Origin: Apostichopus japonicus
Lineage: Eukaryota; Echinodermata; Holothuroidea; Aspidochirotida; Stichopodidae
NCBI RefSeq assembly: GCF_037975245.1
Contig: NC_092574.1
Span: 8,372,213-8,432,212 of the forward strand
DNA length: 60,000 nt
Direction of reading: 5' to 3'
Position numbers and translations under genes: made by a program. Under the pieces are notes generated by a model. It was not told where the DNA came from and made no database searches. It was given only the letters and a program-made list of their open reading frames with translations. Shown piece by piece: positions 11,096 through 22,890 of this stretch (positions are counted from its first letter, which is position 1; each line of letters starts with the position of its first letter).

Positions 11096-11376
11096 CCTCT
11101 GGGATCCCGGTCTATTGGGATCATTATTAACATGATTAACATAATTAACATAATTATTAAGCTTTGAGAAATAACTTGGTGTTATGCTGTGCAAAGCTAA
11201 TAATAATTTGGTAAAAGCTGCTATTCCTGGCTTATAATTTGAGGGACCTAGATTTAAATGTATACCTCCCAATATGTTATAAAATTTTAATGTAAATGTA
11301 TGTTTATGATAATGTGAGTTATCATGTGCTATATCTGTATCTGTGCTTACACGTATATCATATTTTCTGTTCACAG

Positions 11377-11457
11377 GTCAATAATGGTGCATATTTTGGC
11401 TTCCTGAAGACAAGTGGGAGGCCATTTGTAGTTAAGAGAAACACTCTTTGTTCGTGA
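11377..11457 (+). CDS. candidate terminal exon inside the transposon
   Basis: TTTTCTGTTCACAG| is a good acceptor. It is followed by an open frame beginning VNNGAYFGFLKTSGRPFVV and ending at TGA (11455-11457). The phase (0) agrees with the donor at 9443, so the two could be spliced with the foldback element removed within the intron. A canonical AATAAA follows at 11695. The product is not recognised. Confidence 0.35.
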   Translation, partial: VNNGAYFGFLKTSGRPFVVKRNTLCS

Positions 11458-11694
11458 AGACTTAACTGGTGTCGATTTGGGGTACCACTTTAAAACGAAA
11501 GTCATGAGGAACCCTTGCCCAAGATTCAACTTTGCATTATTGTGCAGTGCTATACTTTTGCGATTCATGTTTGATCTATTAACTTGTCTTAACTTTGTTG
11601 GAAACAAAAATCAGATTTTCAGATTTTATTTACAGTGATTTCTTCTCTATCTGTCGAAAGTCAGCCTTTTGTAGACATCAGAAGTTTTATCAGA

Positions 11695-11700
11695 AATAAA
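11695..11700 (+). terminator. candidate polyadenylation signal AATAAA
   Basis: AATAAA about 240 bp downstream of the candidate stop codon at 11455, before the right subterminal repeats begin. Confidence 0.35.
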
Positions 11701-11749
11701 TACTGCCAACGTACACATTATTTGTGCTTCTTCTGCTCTCTTTTCTTTC

Positions 11750-12125
11750 AGTGATACTAGTCAGTGAAACTAGTCGGGTTTAATTCTTTCAGTGAATCTA
11801 GTCAGTGCAACTAGTCATTCGATACCGACTAAGAAAGGTTAGTCGGGAGAGGCACCATCCTGACTAATGTAAAACCTGCTATAAACTAGTCGGTGGCTCA
11901 TATAAATTAGTCGGTAAAGACCGACTAATGTCACCAACTAATGTAACTGACTAATATACATTTACCGACTGAGAAATTGTTGATCGACTAAGCTGACGGA
12001 CTAAGATGACCGACTAAGAAATCCAACTGACTAAGGAATAAATTAGTCGGTATAGCAACTGACTAAGGCTATGTTAGTCGGGAGAGGCACCAGATGGACT
12101 AACGTTTTGTTAGTCGGTGAACCAA
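11750..12125. repeat. right subterminal TTAGTCGG/CCGACTAA motif cluster
   Basis: About 20 GACTA/TAGTC motifs in 375 bp, in both orientations. The longer word GTTAGTCGGGAGAGGCACCA occurs twice (about 11850 and 12074), showing internal duplication. The pattern matches the left end cluster at 7345-7590. Confidence 0.85.
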
Positions 12126-12140
12126 TTTAAGTTTTCAGTG

Positions 12141-13367
12141 CGAGGGGTAACGTACTCAAGCTATTTTCAAATTCATCACTTTCCCGATCGCGTTGAATGT
12201 CTTCCGAGTCACTGTCTTTTATCGCTCTTCATTCAGTTTAATGTTTTGTTTTCACTACGTTCGCATGGGGCAATAAAAATCCGTTCTTTTAAGACACCGC
12301 CAACAACATTAAATAGCAGCATTGCCGTTTCTTTACCTCTTTTAATGAGTCATAAACTCTAGAGGAAAACTTGATTGTTTCCAGGTATTAATTTCTAGAG
12401 AAGTAATTATTCGCTTCCTGTCGTTGAAGAGAAACGTTTCGTCTGAACTTCACCGTTCTCTTGTTGGTATCTCTGAAACGTGACGGTAAAACATAGCACG
12501 CCTCTTAGGAATTGCTTTTATCAGTTTGGTTAGTGTTCCTGTTTTTATATCATCACAATAAGTACCGACTTACTTATGTAACCCGCATGGTTGCAGTATA
12601 AACAACAAACACAATGTATAAACAATGTAGAGCAAACCAGCAAAATAACAAAGAATTTACAGTAATTGCATGGTATAGTCGTTCAATGCATATTCCGGGC
12701 GTAAGGAAACACAAAGGACTTTACTGTTATAACTTTAATTATAGCGTTACTACTGAAAGTTTCATTCAATTCCTACATGCCGTTTTCGAGATAATTTTCA
12801 TTTAGGTTTTTAACCAAAAGTGAACTTGAAGCAAACACAATGTGATAAAATAGATACGCAGTAACTAAACATGGACGGTTTGTGTGAATATATATCTTCA
12901 AAATGTTTATATTAAATTTCGACTATAAAAAGTTGATATATCAGAATATGAATGCTACTCATGTTAATTTGTATTTGATACAATTTTACATATAAATACA
13001 CTGCAGTGAAAGTTTGATAAGAGTTCAAGGACAAATGAATCTATTGTAAAGAATAAAAAAAAAAAAAAATAGCAAACCATAAGTCTGTTAATGTGCGTAT
13101 ATATGAGGGCATATATCCTGCTTGCTTCAAGTTCACTGTTGACACAAAATATGTATCTTCAAATGAAGATATTATAAAGAACGACATTTAGCAATTGAGT
13201 GAAAGTTGATATGATGATCCTTAGGTGAAGTACATCCTTTACTAGTCAAAAGTAATTTTACCTCTGATTTTTTTATTTATTTTTTATTTTACATTTTTTA
13301 AAATTTTTTTTTGTAAAGGAGATGCAAGCCATTGTTGATGAATATATTTCCTATAAACATTTCTTAG
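12141..13367. other. AT-rich, no supported gene
   Basis: ORFs of 60-81 codons at 12117-12362 and 12614-12805 have no recognisable motif. The stretch includes an A-tract at 13056-13070 and a T-rich tract at 13268-13315. Confidence 0.5.
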
Positions 13368-13461
13368 GATTTCTATAGCCATCGAGGACGTATTCGCAGC
13401 AGAGTTGTTCCTACGCCGCAGACTGCGGCAGTCACTGTGCTAGGCGGCCTTAAAGGAGCAG
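13368..13461 (+). CDS. candidate internal exon, product unknown
   Basis: CATTTCTTAG| precedes a 94-bp GC- and CpG-richer block that ends at a donor-like GAGCAG|GTGACA. The frame reads through arginine-rich HRGRIRSRVVPTPQTAAV and then TVLGGLKGAG, staying open to a TGA at 13482. The contrast with the AT-rich flanks supports an exon. No family is recognised, and an adjacent frame is also partly open. Confidence 0.3.
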
Positions 13462-14102
13462 GTGACAAGCCTCATCAAGAATGATACGGGACCGTCATCA
13501 TGAGAGAGTTACCGAAAAGAACTGAACATGCAGTGAAAAGCAATAATGTCACATATGGCGAGTCAAGGACCATATATAACATGGAAGGTCATTCATTTTG
13601 AATTTGACGTTGAGATTATACGATGGACTTTGCCAGATCGCATACCAGCCAGACAATTAGAATCTAAAACAATGCAAGTCATATCGGCATGGGGGACATG
13701 TGGAAACACTTATACGCCATCGCTAAAGACTCTTCTACCATAACCGTGAAGAGAGGGGGTTGGTATAGGAAACAAACCGAGGCTGTCATTAAAACGTGAC
13801 TGACAGTTTGACATTCACAAATGTCAGCAACAAAACTCCACCAGACTCACTGTAGTTCAGTTCACAGGGTAATCGGAAGTCATGGGAGACGAACAGAAAA
13901 GAAGAGAACTTGCTCAAGACACACATGGTCAATGGATTGATAAAGATAACACACAGAAAATGATATATCATTTATTCATTCCTGCTGAGTTATAGTATAC
14001 GACACGCCATTTGCTCCAGGTTACGTTACCTGGGGTGCATGTACACAGTATAGGTTTTGCTTTGAATCAGGGAGTTGTTATGGAACAACTCGCTGTTTGT
14101 TT

Positions 14103-14105
<3 letters not shown>
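13462..14105. other. short ORFs only
   Basis: Open frames 13546-13743 (62 residues) and a 37-codon frame starting MGDEQKRRELAQD near 13884 look weakly protein-like but have no supporting signals. They could be exons of the same hypothetical unit as 13368-13461. Confidence 0.3.

Positions 14106-14179
<74 letters not shown>
14106..14179. repeat. (TA)n microsatellite, ~37 units
   Basis: Uninterrupted TA dinucleotide run. Confidence 0.98.
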
Positions 14180-14181
<2 letters not shown>

Positions 14182-15761
14182 ATCATCTTGGCGACTCTCT
14201 ACGATGGCGAATGTTGTGGTCTTTGAAGGAGGCCGACACTATATAGGAGGAGGTATCCCACTAACATTTGACCAGTTCTTTTTATTTGATTAAGGGTGCT
14301 TACTTTCAAGATGGTACTATAGTTTGCAAATTTTGAACTAATTTATACGATCGAGATATTTCCACATTTTTTTACCTACAAATATCGTCAATTTTTGGCC
14401 AATCTCCAAAAAGGCAAGAAGTGTCGCGATTCCCAATTTGAATATTGGGGAATTAAAATTTCGACGGCTTTGCAAATATCGAAGGGAATCATTACTTACC
14501 GCAGAGAAGCCAACTTGGTGACGTAATGAATGTTTCTTCCGAGTTACAGTATATGCAGAGTATTGCAGTATACGAGTATACATAATCCATATTTGCAATA
14601 TACGTTATCTCTGCAATGGAAAGAGTCAAAGGGGAAATGTTATACGTATAGTTGGTATTAACTTAATATATATTTAGCTTCCGCGATGTCATTAAACCAT
14701 GGTTCAGAGAGGGGTGGTGGTGGGGTGGGTTCGGGTAGCGGGGTTAACGTTCACTACCCTACAAATGTTCCCTCCCCCCCCCCGGATCTTCTCCACCATC
14801 TCGCCTGAATTTGTGTGAGTTCAATAGGATATAATTATTACAAGCTTCCTTTATATTATACCTTGATACCGTCACTTTAGTGGCCAAATACCCCCACCAA
14901 ATGGCTGTTGCTGTACCATGGCAGGTAGTGTAGACCATGCGCCTCTATATGGGTGTACCATTCATCTTCTCGTTTTAAATCTTTGGTCTCCTTCATACTT
15001 GTTTACTTGAATATCGTTATGACAAAGCGCAAAAACACTTTGGAAATGGAATGTAATATAGTGAAGAACAGGCCAAGATCTGCACAAAGTGAGAGTTGAA
15101 ACCTCTGGTATACACATATACACACACATGTGATGGGAAACTGATGAAATTGGAATAAAACCAGGGCTGACTTTAAGAAAATTAGATTAAATATAACATT
15201 TGCATCGCAACGGGTGAATTGGCTTATCTAGTACATCTTTCTGCTGGTATACGTTTTATGTTTTTTTTTTTCTTTTGGTGCAACTTCTCGTCACCTGTGT
15301 ATGTCATTCTCGACAGCTTAACGTTGTGTACCATCAGGAGGCAGCGTGGGGGTCGAAGCGGCGGGCTTCTTGGGCGGTAGTTAAATTATAGTGGGAATTT
15401 AAGTTTAAGGTTCGATCTTTAAAACCGTTTGAAATTAATTGACAAGGGGAAAGTTAAAACTGTATGTCACCGAGAGAACGTATCTTGTTGCGACTTCTCG
15501 CTGTGCCCTACTAAAGCATGGCCATATGTTTTGCAGGCTGGGAAGATTTGTAACTTTAAGTTAACAGAGAGTGGCATCAACATCTACATTTGTTCAGAGA
15601 GTTAGCTGACAGTTCTCTGATTCGATTAGGTTTGCATCACACCTGGTCGTCAGTAGGGTGTTATATAAAATGTACATATACATATACCGCTATATATATA
15701 CGCCTACAGTGGAATTACGACCTTCCTTACCGGTTTCGAACCTCTGGACATACAATCAGCG
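14180..15761. other. no supported gene
   Basis: Contains a G-rich patch (14710-14735), a C-tract (14768-14783) and a T-tract (about 15261). ORFs are short and lack motifs. Confidence 0.5.
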
Positions 15762-15977
<216 letters not shown>

Positions 15978-16198
15978 CAACCACTTAGAAACTCCAGTAC
16001 TCCAGTAAGCTATACTTCCGACAAATGTTTTGTTTTTCTTCAATTTCTCAGCCTGTTAAAAGATGAACTCGGAGGCAATACAGATGACAACTAAGCTGCT
16101 CTCTGAGGTGACGGTGCACGATAACGTACATCAGTCTAGACCTCCAACTGTAGCGTGATAGCATTTCTTAAAGTAACATTCCTGGTATTCGAACCGGT

Positions 16199-16520
16199 CC
16201 CCCTCTCCCTACCCATCCACTTCCTCCCTACCTATCCACTTCCTCCCTACCCATCCCGCTTCCTCCCTAGACATCTCCTCCCTCCCTACCCATCCCCTCC
16301 TTCCCTCCCTACCCATTCCTTGCCTCCCTCCCTACCCACCCCCTTCCTCCCTACCCATCACCTCGCTCCCTACCCATCCCCTGCCTCCCTAGCCAACTCT
16401 TCCCTTCCAACCCATCCCATCTCCTCCTTCCATCCCTACCCACCCCCACCTTCCCTCTCTACCATCCCCTCCCTCCCTCCCTCCCTACCCATCCCTTCCT
16501 ACCTCCCTTACCCTCTCAAG
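16199..16520. repeat. pyrimidine-rich minisatellite (CCCTACCCATCC-type)
   Basis: Irregular tandem units of about 13-20 bp built from CTTCCTCCCTACCCATCC. The strand asymmetry (almost pure C/T on the plus strand) creates a proline/serine-rich open frame that is an artefact. Confidence 0.9.
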
Positions 16521-16599
16521 CTTACCCAGACATTGAAGAGTACCGTGTCAAATTAAACAAATGAATGTCTCAGGGAGAGAGAAGCGTTTGAAAATGACA

Positions 16600-16665
16600 G
16601 CAAAATTCTGAATCAAGTTTGCCCATGAGTGGCCATTTTTTTTAAACTTTCTAGCAGATTTGGTG
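16600..16665 (+). repeat. dispersed repeat D, copy 1
   Basis: Contains ATCAAGTTTGCCCATGAGTG followed by GCCAT and then TTTCTAGCAGATTT. The same ordered words occur at 17812, 30822 and (inverted) 49023. Confidence 0.55.
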
Positions 16666-16770
16666 GCAATACTAGTGAGGCTATATCGGGAGACCGGGGA
16701 ACTCACGGGGTCCACCCACTGACAATATTTAATCGATATTGTGTGATTGTTTATATATGGCACCATTTGC

Positions 16771-16793
16771 CAATTAATTAATTAATTAATTAA
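16771..16793. repeat. (ATTA)n microsatellite
   Basis: Five to six ATTA units. Confidence 0.9.
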
Positions 16794-17811
16794 ATGTTAA
16801 CCATTTCAATTTATCTTCAGTTACATACTGATGTAGACATTTGCAGATGCTACAACATCGATTAACGTACCATACGACTGTTGTTCGGTCGGTGAAACCA
16901 GGGAGTTCCATGGTGAAACAAACATATCATATGCTAGCACAGGGATGAACTGGTGAATGAACTACACTAATACGATACCATATTCAAAATCCCTATACTT
17001 GCGCCGTCTCACTTGGCAAAACTATGACCTTAGTCCTTCCTGTGGTTTGTTGTACCACAATTGAGAAAATAATGTGGTTGGTGTTTAATAGAAAAAGATG
17101 CTTATTTAAACTAAATGGTTCGAGAGGAATACACAATCTGGACTAATCACATAACACTTTACTAGACTGAGAAGGCACCCACTGCGTTGCCAGAGACTCA
17201 AGTGTTTATATCCTCATATCTCTCTGTTTAATTTTCGTCTATACCAATACATACTGAACTGTGATTGACCGTAGCTCTACACTATGAACGTGTGCACCTC
17301 AAACATGCACTGATAAATTCCAATGCCCTCTTTGTGTGTGTCCAAGAACAGTTATGGTGGAAAAAGGGGGAGGGAATGTGGTCCTGACGTCCTTGAAATC
17401 GACTCTCGCTTTAAGGGGTGGGGGTGGGGTGTAGGGATTCTCTTTCCGAAAATGTTAACATTTTAATCGTGAAACTGTTACATGCTGTAGCATATTTATA
17501 GGCTATAGATGTGCGCTAATATGTAGGCCTAATTTTTAACTTTTTAATTGGGGGGGGGGGGGGGTTGGGGTGAGGTTGAACGACGCGTCTGGTGATGATA
17601 CCTCATTTTGAAGGGTGAATTTCACTGTGTGTGATGTTATACATGAATAAAAGAGACAACAACGGTAATCTTTTCAAATCAGTAAAACTCTTGTATATTG
17701 AAATATATAAGCAGTCTCATTATTCATGCCCGTGGAGTTTTACAGTTTAGAACACCCCCCCCCCCCAAAAAAAAAACAAAAAAAAAAACAACTAGAATAC
17801 AAGGGGGTTGG
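16794..17811. other. no supported gene
   Basis: Holds G-tracts at 17420-17435 and 17550-17566 and a C-tract plus A-tract at 17754-17790. A short TGTGGTTTGTTGTACCACA hairpin lies near 17041-17060. Confidence 0.5.
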
Positions 17812-17880
17812 CAGTAAAATGCTTGAGTGAAGCTTGAACATGCAGGGTGAACATTAAATGACTCATTCTAGTATATTTTT
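17812..17880 (+). repeat. dispersed repeat D, copy 2
   Basis: AGTAAAATGCTTGAGTGAAG, then CTTGAACATG, GTGAACATTAAATG and TTCTAGTATATTT, in the same order as the other D copies. A G5 run precedes it. Confidence 0.55.
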
Positions 17881-19792
17881 ATGAGTTAATATAGGCTATA
17901 CTTATTTCCACGTGTCTATGATTTTACCTTCCCCGAGGGTTGTTGTACCGAGTCACCTTTGGGTCACTGTGAGTTAAAAAAGTTCACCGGATAGATTTAA
18001 TTTTCATAATTATCAACACTTACTTCGGCAAATCAAAATTTCCTGTTTCAAAGGGGAAGAAATTGAGCTTATTCAATTAGCGCGGAGACTGAAATGTTTC
18101 TTTCTCCTTTACATAACAACTCGTTAAGACTTTGATTGAGACGAGAATGACTTCCTTCCTGAGTCAATGTTTATCAGCCTATTAGGATGTTGGCACATCC
18201 CAGAAGAAAAAAAAATGTTTTAACGACAAAATGAAATGAAAGGAAAAATGCATACTGATGACGACAGAAGGATGCTCTTCCAGATGGAAGAAGATTTCAA
18301 GTTGATGATGATCTAAATTGTAAACAGAATTATTCTACAAGATCTTTACTAACGACTTGCCTTAATTACATGCTCTTTGACTCCGCCGTCGAATAGCTAG
18401 CCTGTCCCCCCCCCCCCCCCTCATGCTCCAATCGATGAAACAGACGTCGGTTTCAGTAATGTCTATATCGAGGTAGAAGCTAGCCACGCATAAATGTTCT
18501 GTTATTTTATTATCTGTTATCTATACAGAAGTTTGGCTGTACTCAATTTCCTGTGGAGACTCTTTCACTTCCTGTTTAATTCAGGGCCAACTTTGAAGGG
18601 GTTTGTTGGAATTTAAGAAAAAAAAATCTGGAGGTATTTGGTATAGTTCAGTAGTCAAGTGGTAAATGTTAATGCCATGTTTTGCGTTACATAGGCGTAA
18701 GAACAGGGGAAGAGGGTCCCTGCCCTAGCTCACCCCCACACCCTCCCACCCCTCCACATGACCATGAGCATGTTTCTGCCCTGACATTGTTTTCAACTAA
18801 AGATGTGTACTTTGTATTAGCCAAAGGAGCGCCAGGCAATGTAACAGTCCTTTTTTTTAAGTACCTCACAGTACGACAAATTTTCGATTTTTGTTTCGAA
18901 TTTCGACAACAACAAAAAAAGGAAAGTTCTGACGTGAAAAATTGGTGGTGACAGACCGAAATTCGTACAGTTTCAAGAAAAGTAGAAATTTGGATATAAA
19001 ATTGTCGTGATTGCCAATGTACCATCCAGTGGGCCACCACAGCATTTCCAAAATGAGGCAAATCCCAACGGAGACCCCAGACCCCAACGGTATTGTTCCT
19101 TCCCAACCAACCCTCACTTCTTTTTTTGATAGCTTCATATATATATATATAATACATTGGTCCGTGAGGCTACCCCCCCCCCCCCCCCAATAATCCACAG
19201 ATGCCTGTGAACGCAGAATTCCATGACTGATTTGTGATGGAACCGATAAGACCCGAAGTTCTGATTCGGACTCGTCATCGTCGTGTCAATGCGTCAAACT
19301 TGACAACGGTCAAAGGTCATACGTCTCGTCAACACTCAGTTTTTGATGAGTCTTGTTTGCGCATTCCTTGTTTTTTGTTCCCATCCTCTGTTTTGACAAG
19401 ATGAAGGTTCCTCAACGCACGATTAGTATTTTGCAAATGTCGGTCATGTTTACTTTGAGTCAAATCCGTTTCCGGGATATAGCATGGATCAGCCCAGCTG
19501 TTACCTTTCATAAATAGGTCCCCGCTTGTCAGGAAGGGTCTCACCAATAAAAACCATGCATGACAGCTCATTTACATCGACGAAAATGAAATGCGTCTGA
19601 CGTCATGGAGATACCGCCATTTGACGGTCACTGGGAGATAAGCAGAGCGTGAAAGATTCATATCCGGTCTGAATAAACAAATCAAGTTGCTGTGAAATCT
19701 AGCCTCCCTGCCTCAGTCGAGTTCGTAGACTGAGTGATATTTCACGGTAGGCTAAGGAGAACAGAAATGACGTACCGCGATTATCGAACGGC
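17881..19792. other. no supported gene
   Basis: Contains a C-tract at 18405-18420, a short (TA)n at 19138-19152 and a C17 tract at about 19172-19188. The 156-codon minus-strand frame at 18687-19157 reads across these tracts, shows no domain, and is not called. Confidence 0.5.
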
Positions 19793-20172
19793 TTAAAGAC
19801 TAAAGGGTGTGAAGACTCGCGCAAAAAAAAAAAAAACGTATAATGCCGGTAATCTGACCTAGTTTCGAATGAGGTGTAACAGAAGTGTTAAACACCACCA
19901 TCGATCCCCAAAAATACACATACAGCTTGCTACCGTCGGTAATTAGACACTATGTGTACAGTCAGCACATACAACTGCGGTCAATACCCACAGCACAGTG
20001 TACAAACGATACAGCGATGGACATCTCAGGTCCAGCTAAAGATAACAAGGTATCACGTTTCATTACTGTCTGCATTTTGTAGCGACACAAACAAAACGTC
20101 ACTTGCAAGCAACAGAAAGTTAACTTTTCCAGATGTGCGCACGCGGTTTGGGCGAGCCTTCAATGCCTTTAA
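19793..20172. mobile_element. TTAA-bounded MITE family A, copy 1
   Basis: About 380 bp, closely matching the reverse complement of 50909-51277 along its whole length. Shared words include ACAACTGCGGTCAATACCCA, GATACAGCGATGGACATCTC and GATAACAAGGTATCACGTTT (the second copy differs at a few bases). Termini are related inverted words near GGTGTGAAGACTCGCGC (left) and the inverse of TTAAAGGCATTGAAG (right). TTAA sits at each end, the target of piggyBac- or Kolobok-like elements. No ORF is conserved between copies. Confidence 0.75.
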
Positions 20173-20866
20173 ACGTGGGTAATCCATCTGTTACCCAAAT
20201 TAACATATATAAACCTGTGTGTAAAGGACAACTTAGGCTACACAATGTGGGTAATGTATAGGCTACCAAAGAATACACTAGGGCCAGCTAAAATGACGTG
20301 AGAGATTATCGATCAGGTTGTACCAATTAACAATAACGTGGGTAACCATAGGTTTACCCAAATACTGGAAGTCTGGGGAAAACTATATGCAACTAACGAG
20401 TGAACTGCCCTGTCACAACTCATAAACGCGGGGGGGGGGGGGGGGGACCACTGTACACCGGAAAGGAAACAACAAACATAGCTTGGGTATTCCATATATT
20501 ACCAGAATGAACGCTACATTAAGCCAACGTGAATAATCTCTCAGCAATTATTGCGTGATTCTGTGTAGTAATGTCTGCCTATATATGAAGCCTAATTTGC
20601 CTACACCATTCAATGCAGAATTTGATGTCGTCGTTGCATATAGCAGCTATAATTATGTTACATCCTTTTGACAAATTTCCTTCACACATAAAGGAAATTT
20701 TTCAAACGTATATGGAACATAAGACATCTATGGTACATTGACATTAATCCTTGGGGAATGGCATGTATAATGCCGTAATAATGTAACACATTGTTTTAAG
20801 TGACGTTTATAGTAATGAAACATGCGCGTGAAGTTCAAAACTGATACCCAACCAGCTAAAGTTACC
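20173..20866. other. no supported gene
   Basis: A G16 tract at 20431-20446 and AT-rich sequence. Nothing else recognised. Confidence 0.5.
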
Positions 20867-21062
20867 TTAAAGGTGACACACAGCCAACCATGAATATTAG
20901 ATTATATCACAGATCTCTTTATGAAGAACACCCGCTTCGCCCCAAACAGCTATAGGCAAAATCTTGCTCGGTTTTGCATAATATCTGGTAGTACAACAGT
21001 CTGATAGCTGCCATTTTGTAAAACTGTGATGTCATCGAGCCACTAGGATCTGACACCTTTAA
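20867..21062 (-). mobile_element. TTAA-bounded MITE family B, copy 1
   Basis: Starts TTAAAGGTGACA and ends with the inverse of TTAAAGGTGTCAG, giving short terminal inverted repeats over 196 bp. Its reverse complement aligns with 58875-59071, sharing AGATCCTA-TGG, ATGACATCACAG, TAGCTGTTTG and similar words in order. Confidence 0.75.
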
Positions 21063-22547
21063 CTTTTCTCTTTTTCGTATTTTCAAGGTAGAATGTCATA
21101 AGTATTCAAATTTCAACCAATGCTTATACGCTATGTTTAAACTATCAATATTCATCTTTATCAAACCCCACCTCCATTACAGAATATAAACGTTACAGCA
21201 ACAGCAACAACAACACACAAGAATTTGAAGCAATTGTAGCTAGATGATGTCATATCCAGACTTGTTCAAGTCTTTCCCCTCGTGTGTGAAGGAGTGGTAA
21301 ATCCGTGATATCAGACCCAAATGGAAGCAGACTTTTCTTACAATATATTTTGGGGAACTTGGTTCATGGCAGTTATCTCTAATACATATAAACAATAATG
21401 ATGGTTAATATTTGTATATTCTCCTTAAAGAATCTGTTATGTTTTTTACGTTATATATTCAGGAATAAAGTATTCTGAGTGTTTCAACTTTACCCGGATG
21501 TATATATATATATAACCTCTGTGGCCACTTGACTTTCCCCCTGGTGTCGAAGGATGACCAAGTCCGAGCTTAGCAGGGTTCGGCCACATTGCACAACTAC
21601 AACACATGGTCAAATACATGCCCAAGGCTCCGGATAACTTAATTGTTTTAAAATTAGGCTACTACTCAGCACGGTCCCCATTCAGTTACTTTACAGATGA
21701 CCCTCCATGTGGTGAGAATTCTAGGAATCAAAGAGGCAATTTTCTCGTGATTCTTACTGGTCAAGTAATTAAAGCGATATATAGCCAAGCAGGGTTAAGA
21801 ACGTACCATGGTACCAAGCAGTTGTCGCACGTTGTTGTATATGAACCTCGGCATATATAAGTCCCATCACACTGTACGTTTACACAGGTGCTTTAGGTGT
21901 GAGTTTACTGAATTTTCAAACTGACGACTGATGGGCATTCAACCATCGTTCTGTTTTATATTGCTTTGGTGTTATTGTAACACAATTTAAATTTAAAACA
22001 ACAGAAAGATGAAAACCCCTGAACCAATAAAATGTTATAAAAACTCGGTATGTGGGCAAATTTTTTTTCGACTGATACTCCGTGTCCATTTTCAGCTTCG
22101 CCCTCGCTCCAGTACAATGATGACATAATTCATAAATATTCATGACTTAACTCTATCACACGCAGCATTACTCATGCTCTTGTGATCAATACAGTCAGCT
22201 CTATGTATTGTGCGACATAAGAATCAACCAATAACGCAGAATAAACAAAGCACAAATTCGATCTCCAACTAAGCCCTTTTATAGTGTCTGGTCTTGATCG
22301 AAAACTTTAAGGCAAAGTACCCTGACCTCAAATCGGATATATCTCTTTAATGAGCCAATGGCATAGCGTACAGAATCGGTCAGTAACCGGCGAATCCTTA
22401 ACTTTCGACCGAGGCTTCTCTTTTTTCCATTTTATTTTCAATACGTTTGGTCGCGTTGCCGAAGGGTACACTGCAGTTTAGGATCCATCGACACAGGGGA
22501 ATTTGGTGGGTGACCTTCCATCAATGTGACCTACTTTATACTAGCAG
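21063..22547. other. no supported gene
   Basis: Short (TA)n at 21499-21515. ORFs 21606-21860 (+) and 21916-22143 (-) show no recognisable domain. Confidence 0.45.
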
Positions 22548-22829
22548 GTGTTTGCCGTGTTGATCCACAATTCTCGTTGGGGATACAACACCATTGGCAT
22601 GTTAAATGGTGTTTCTGTGGAACGCCAAAGTTACACTTATATATGGATAACTTTCAAATTTGTTTCATATTCACTGCAAGATTTTCTTGTATCTCCAGGG
22701 GAGCTTGTCATATATCATACATACCTAAATGATGACGTCAGCTGCCCAGGAACAGCCACAGATTATAATGAAAAACGGAAAGCATCGAACTTTCAATTGT
22801 TTCAAGTAGCATGTTTACAAATAAGTTAG
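22548..22829 (+). CDS. candidate terminal exon, product unknown
   Basis: CTTTATACTAGCAG| is an acceptor-like site just after an in-frame stop. The 93-codon frame that follows has balanced composition, with stretches such as LIHNSRWGYNTIGMLNGVSV and VSPGELVIYHTYLNDDVSCP, and ends at TAG (22827-22829). An AATAAA lies about 95 bp downstream. This frame is the more protein-like of two overlapping ones. I see no signal peptide, membrane segment or known motif. A spurious ORF remains possible. Confidence 0.35.
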   Translation: MFAVLIHNSRWGYNTIGMLNGVSVERQSYTYIWITFKFVSYSLQDFLVSPGELVIYHTYLNDDVSCPGTATDYNEKRKASNFQLFQVACLQIS

Positions 22830-22890
22830 AAATTTTTCAAGATCAAATACTGATAGATATCAGTTTTTGGGCCTCGGGACGCTTACTGGA

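Larger units (their letters stand above)
9577..11112. mobile_element. foldback element with ~0.5-kb inverted arms
   Basis: The left arm from 9577 and the reverse complement of the right arm ending at 11112 match closely for several hundred bases (CAGAGGGTTTGGTTAGCTGG at both ends). They then continue through blocks such as GGTACCCC-TGCCAGT and CATGAGCTGACCTAGGTC in inverted order. TA dinucleotides at 9575-9576 and 11113-11114 are a possible target duplication. The arms meet near 10135-10145. The element sits between two candidate exons of the enclosing transposon, i.e. in what would be an intron, so it inserted later. No transposase frame is present and the superfamily is unresolved. Confidence 0.85.
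7332..12140. mobile_element. CMC/CACTA-like DNA transposon, 4.8 kb, with nested insertion
   Basis: The left end reads CACTGAAAAAATAAACT and the inverse of the right end reads CACTGAAAACTTAAATT. Both are flanked by CG, a possible 2-bp target duplication. Both ends carry dense subterminal copies of a TTAGTCGG/CCGACTAA motif: about 11 within 250 bp on the left and about 20 within 390 bp on the right. CACT(A/G) termini plus clustered subterminal repeats are characteristic of CMC (CACTA/Mirage/Chapaev) elements, where the motifs bind transposase-related proteins. I see no intact transposase, and the body holds candidate exons and a 1.5-kb foldback element. Family assignment is inference. An alternative is two related end-clusters not belonging to one element. 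Confidence 0.65.

Noticed and set aside
10961-11374. 137-codon minus-strand ORF as a single gene
   Set aside because: It crosses the foldback element boundary at 11112. Only the part inside the arm is mirrored in the other arm.
18690-18760. Another hAT end (TAGGCGTAAGAACAGG)
   Set aside because: Resembles the GGCGTAGGAACC terminus, but no partner end was found nearby.
18687-19157. 156-codon minus-strand ORF
   Set aside because: Runs across C-, T- and TA-tracts, overlaps other frames, and has no motif.
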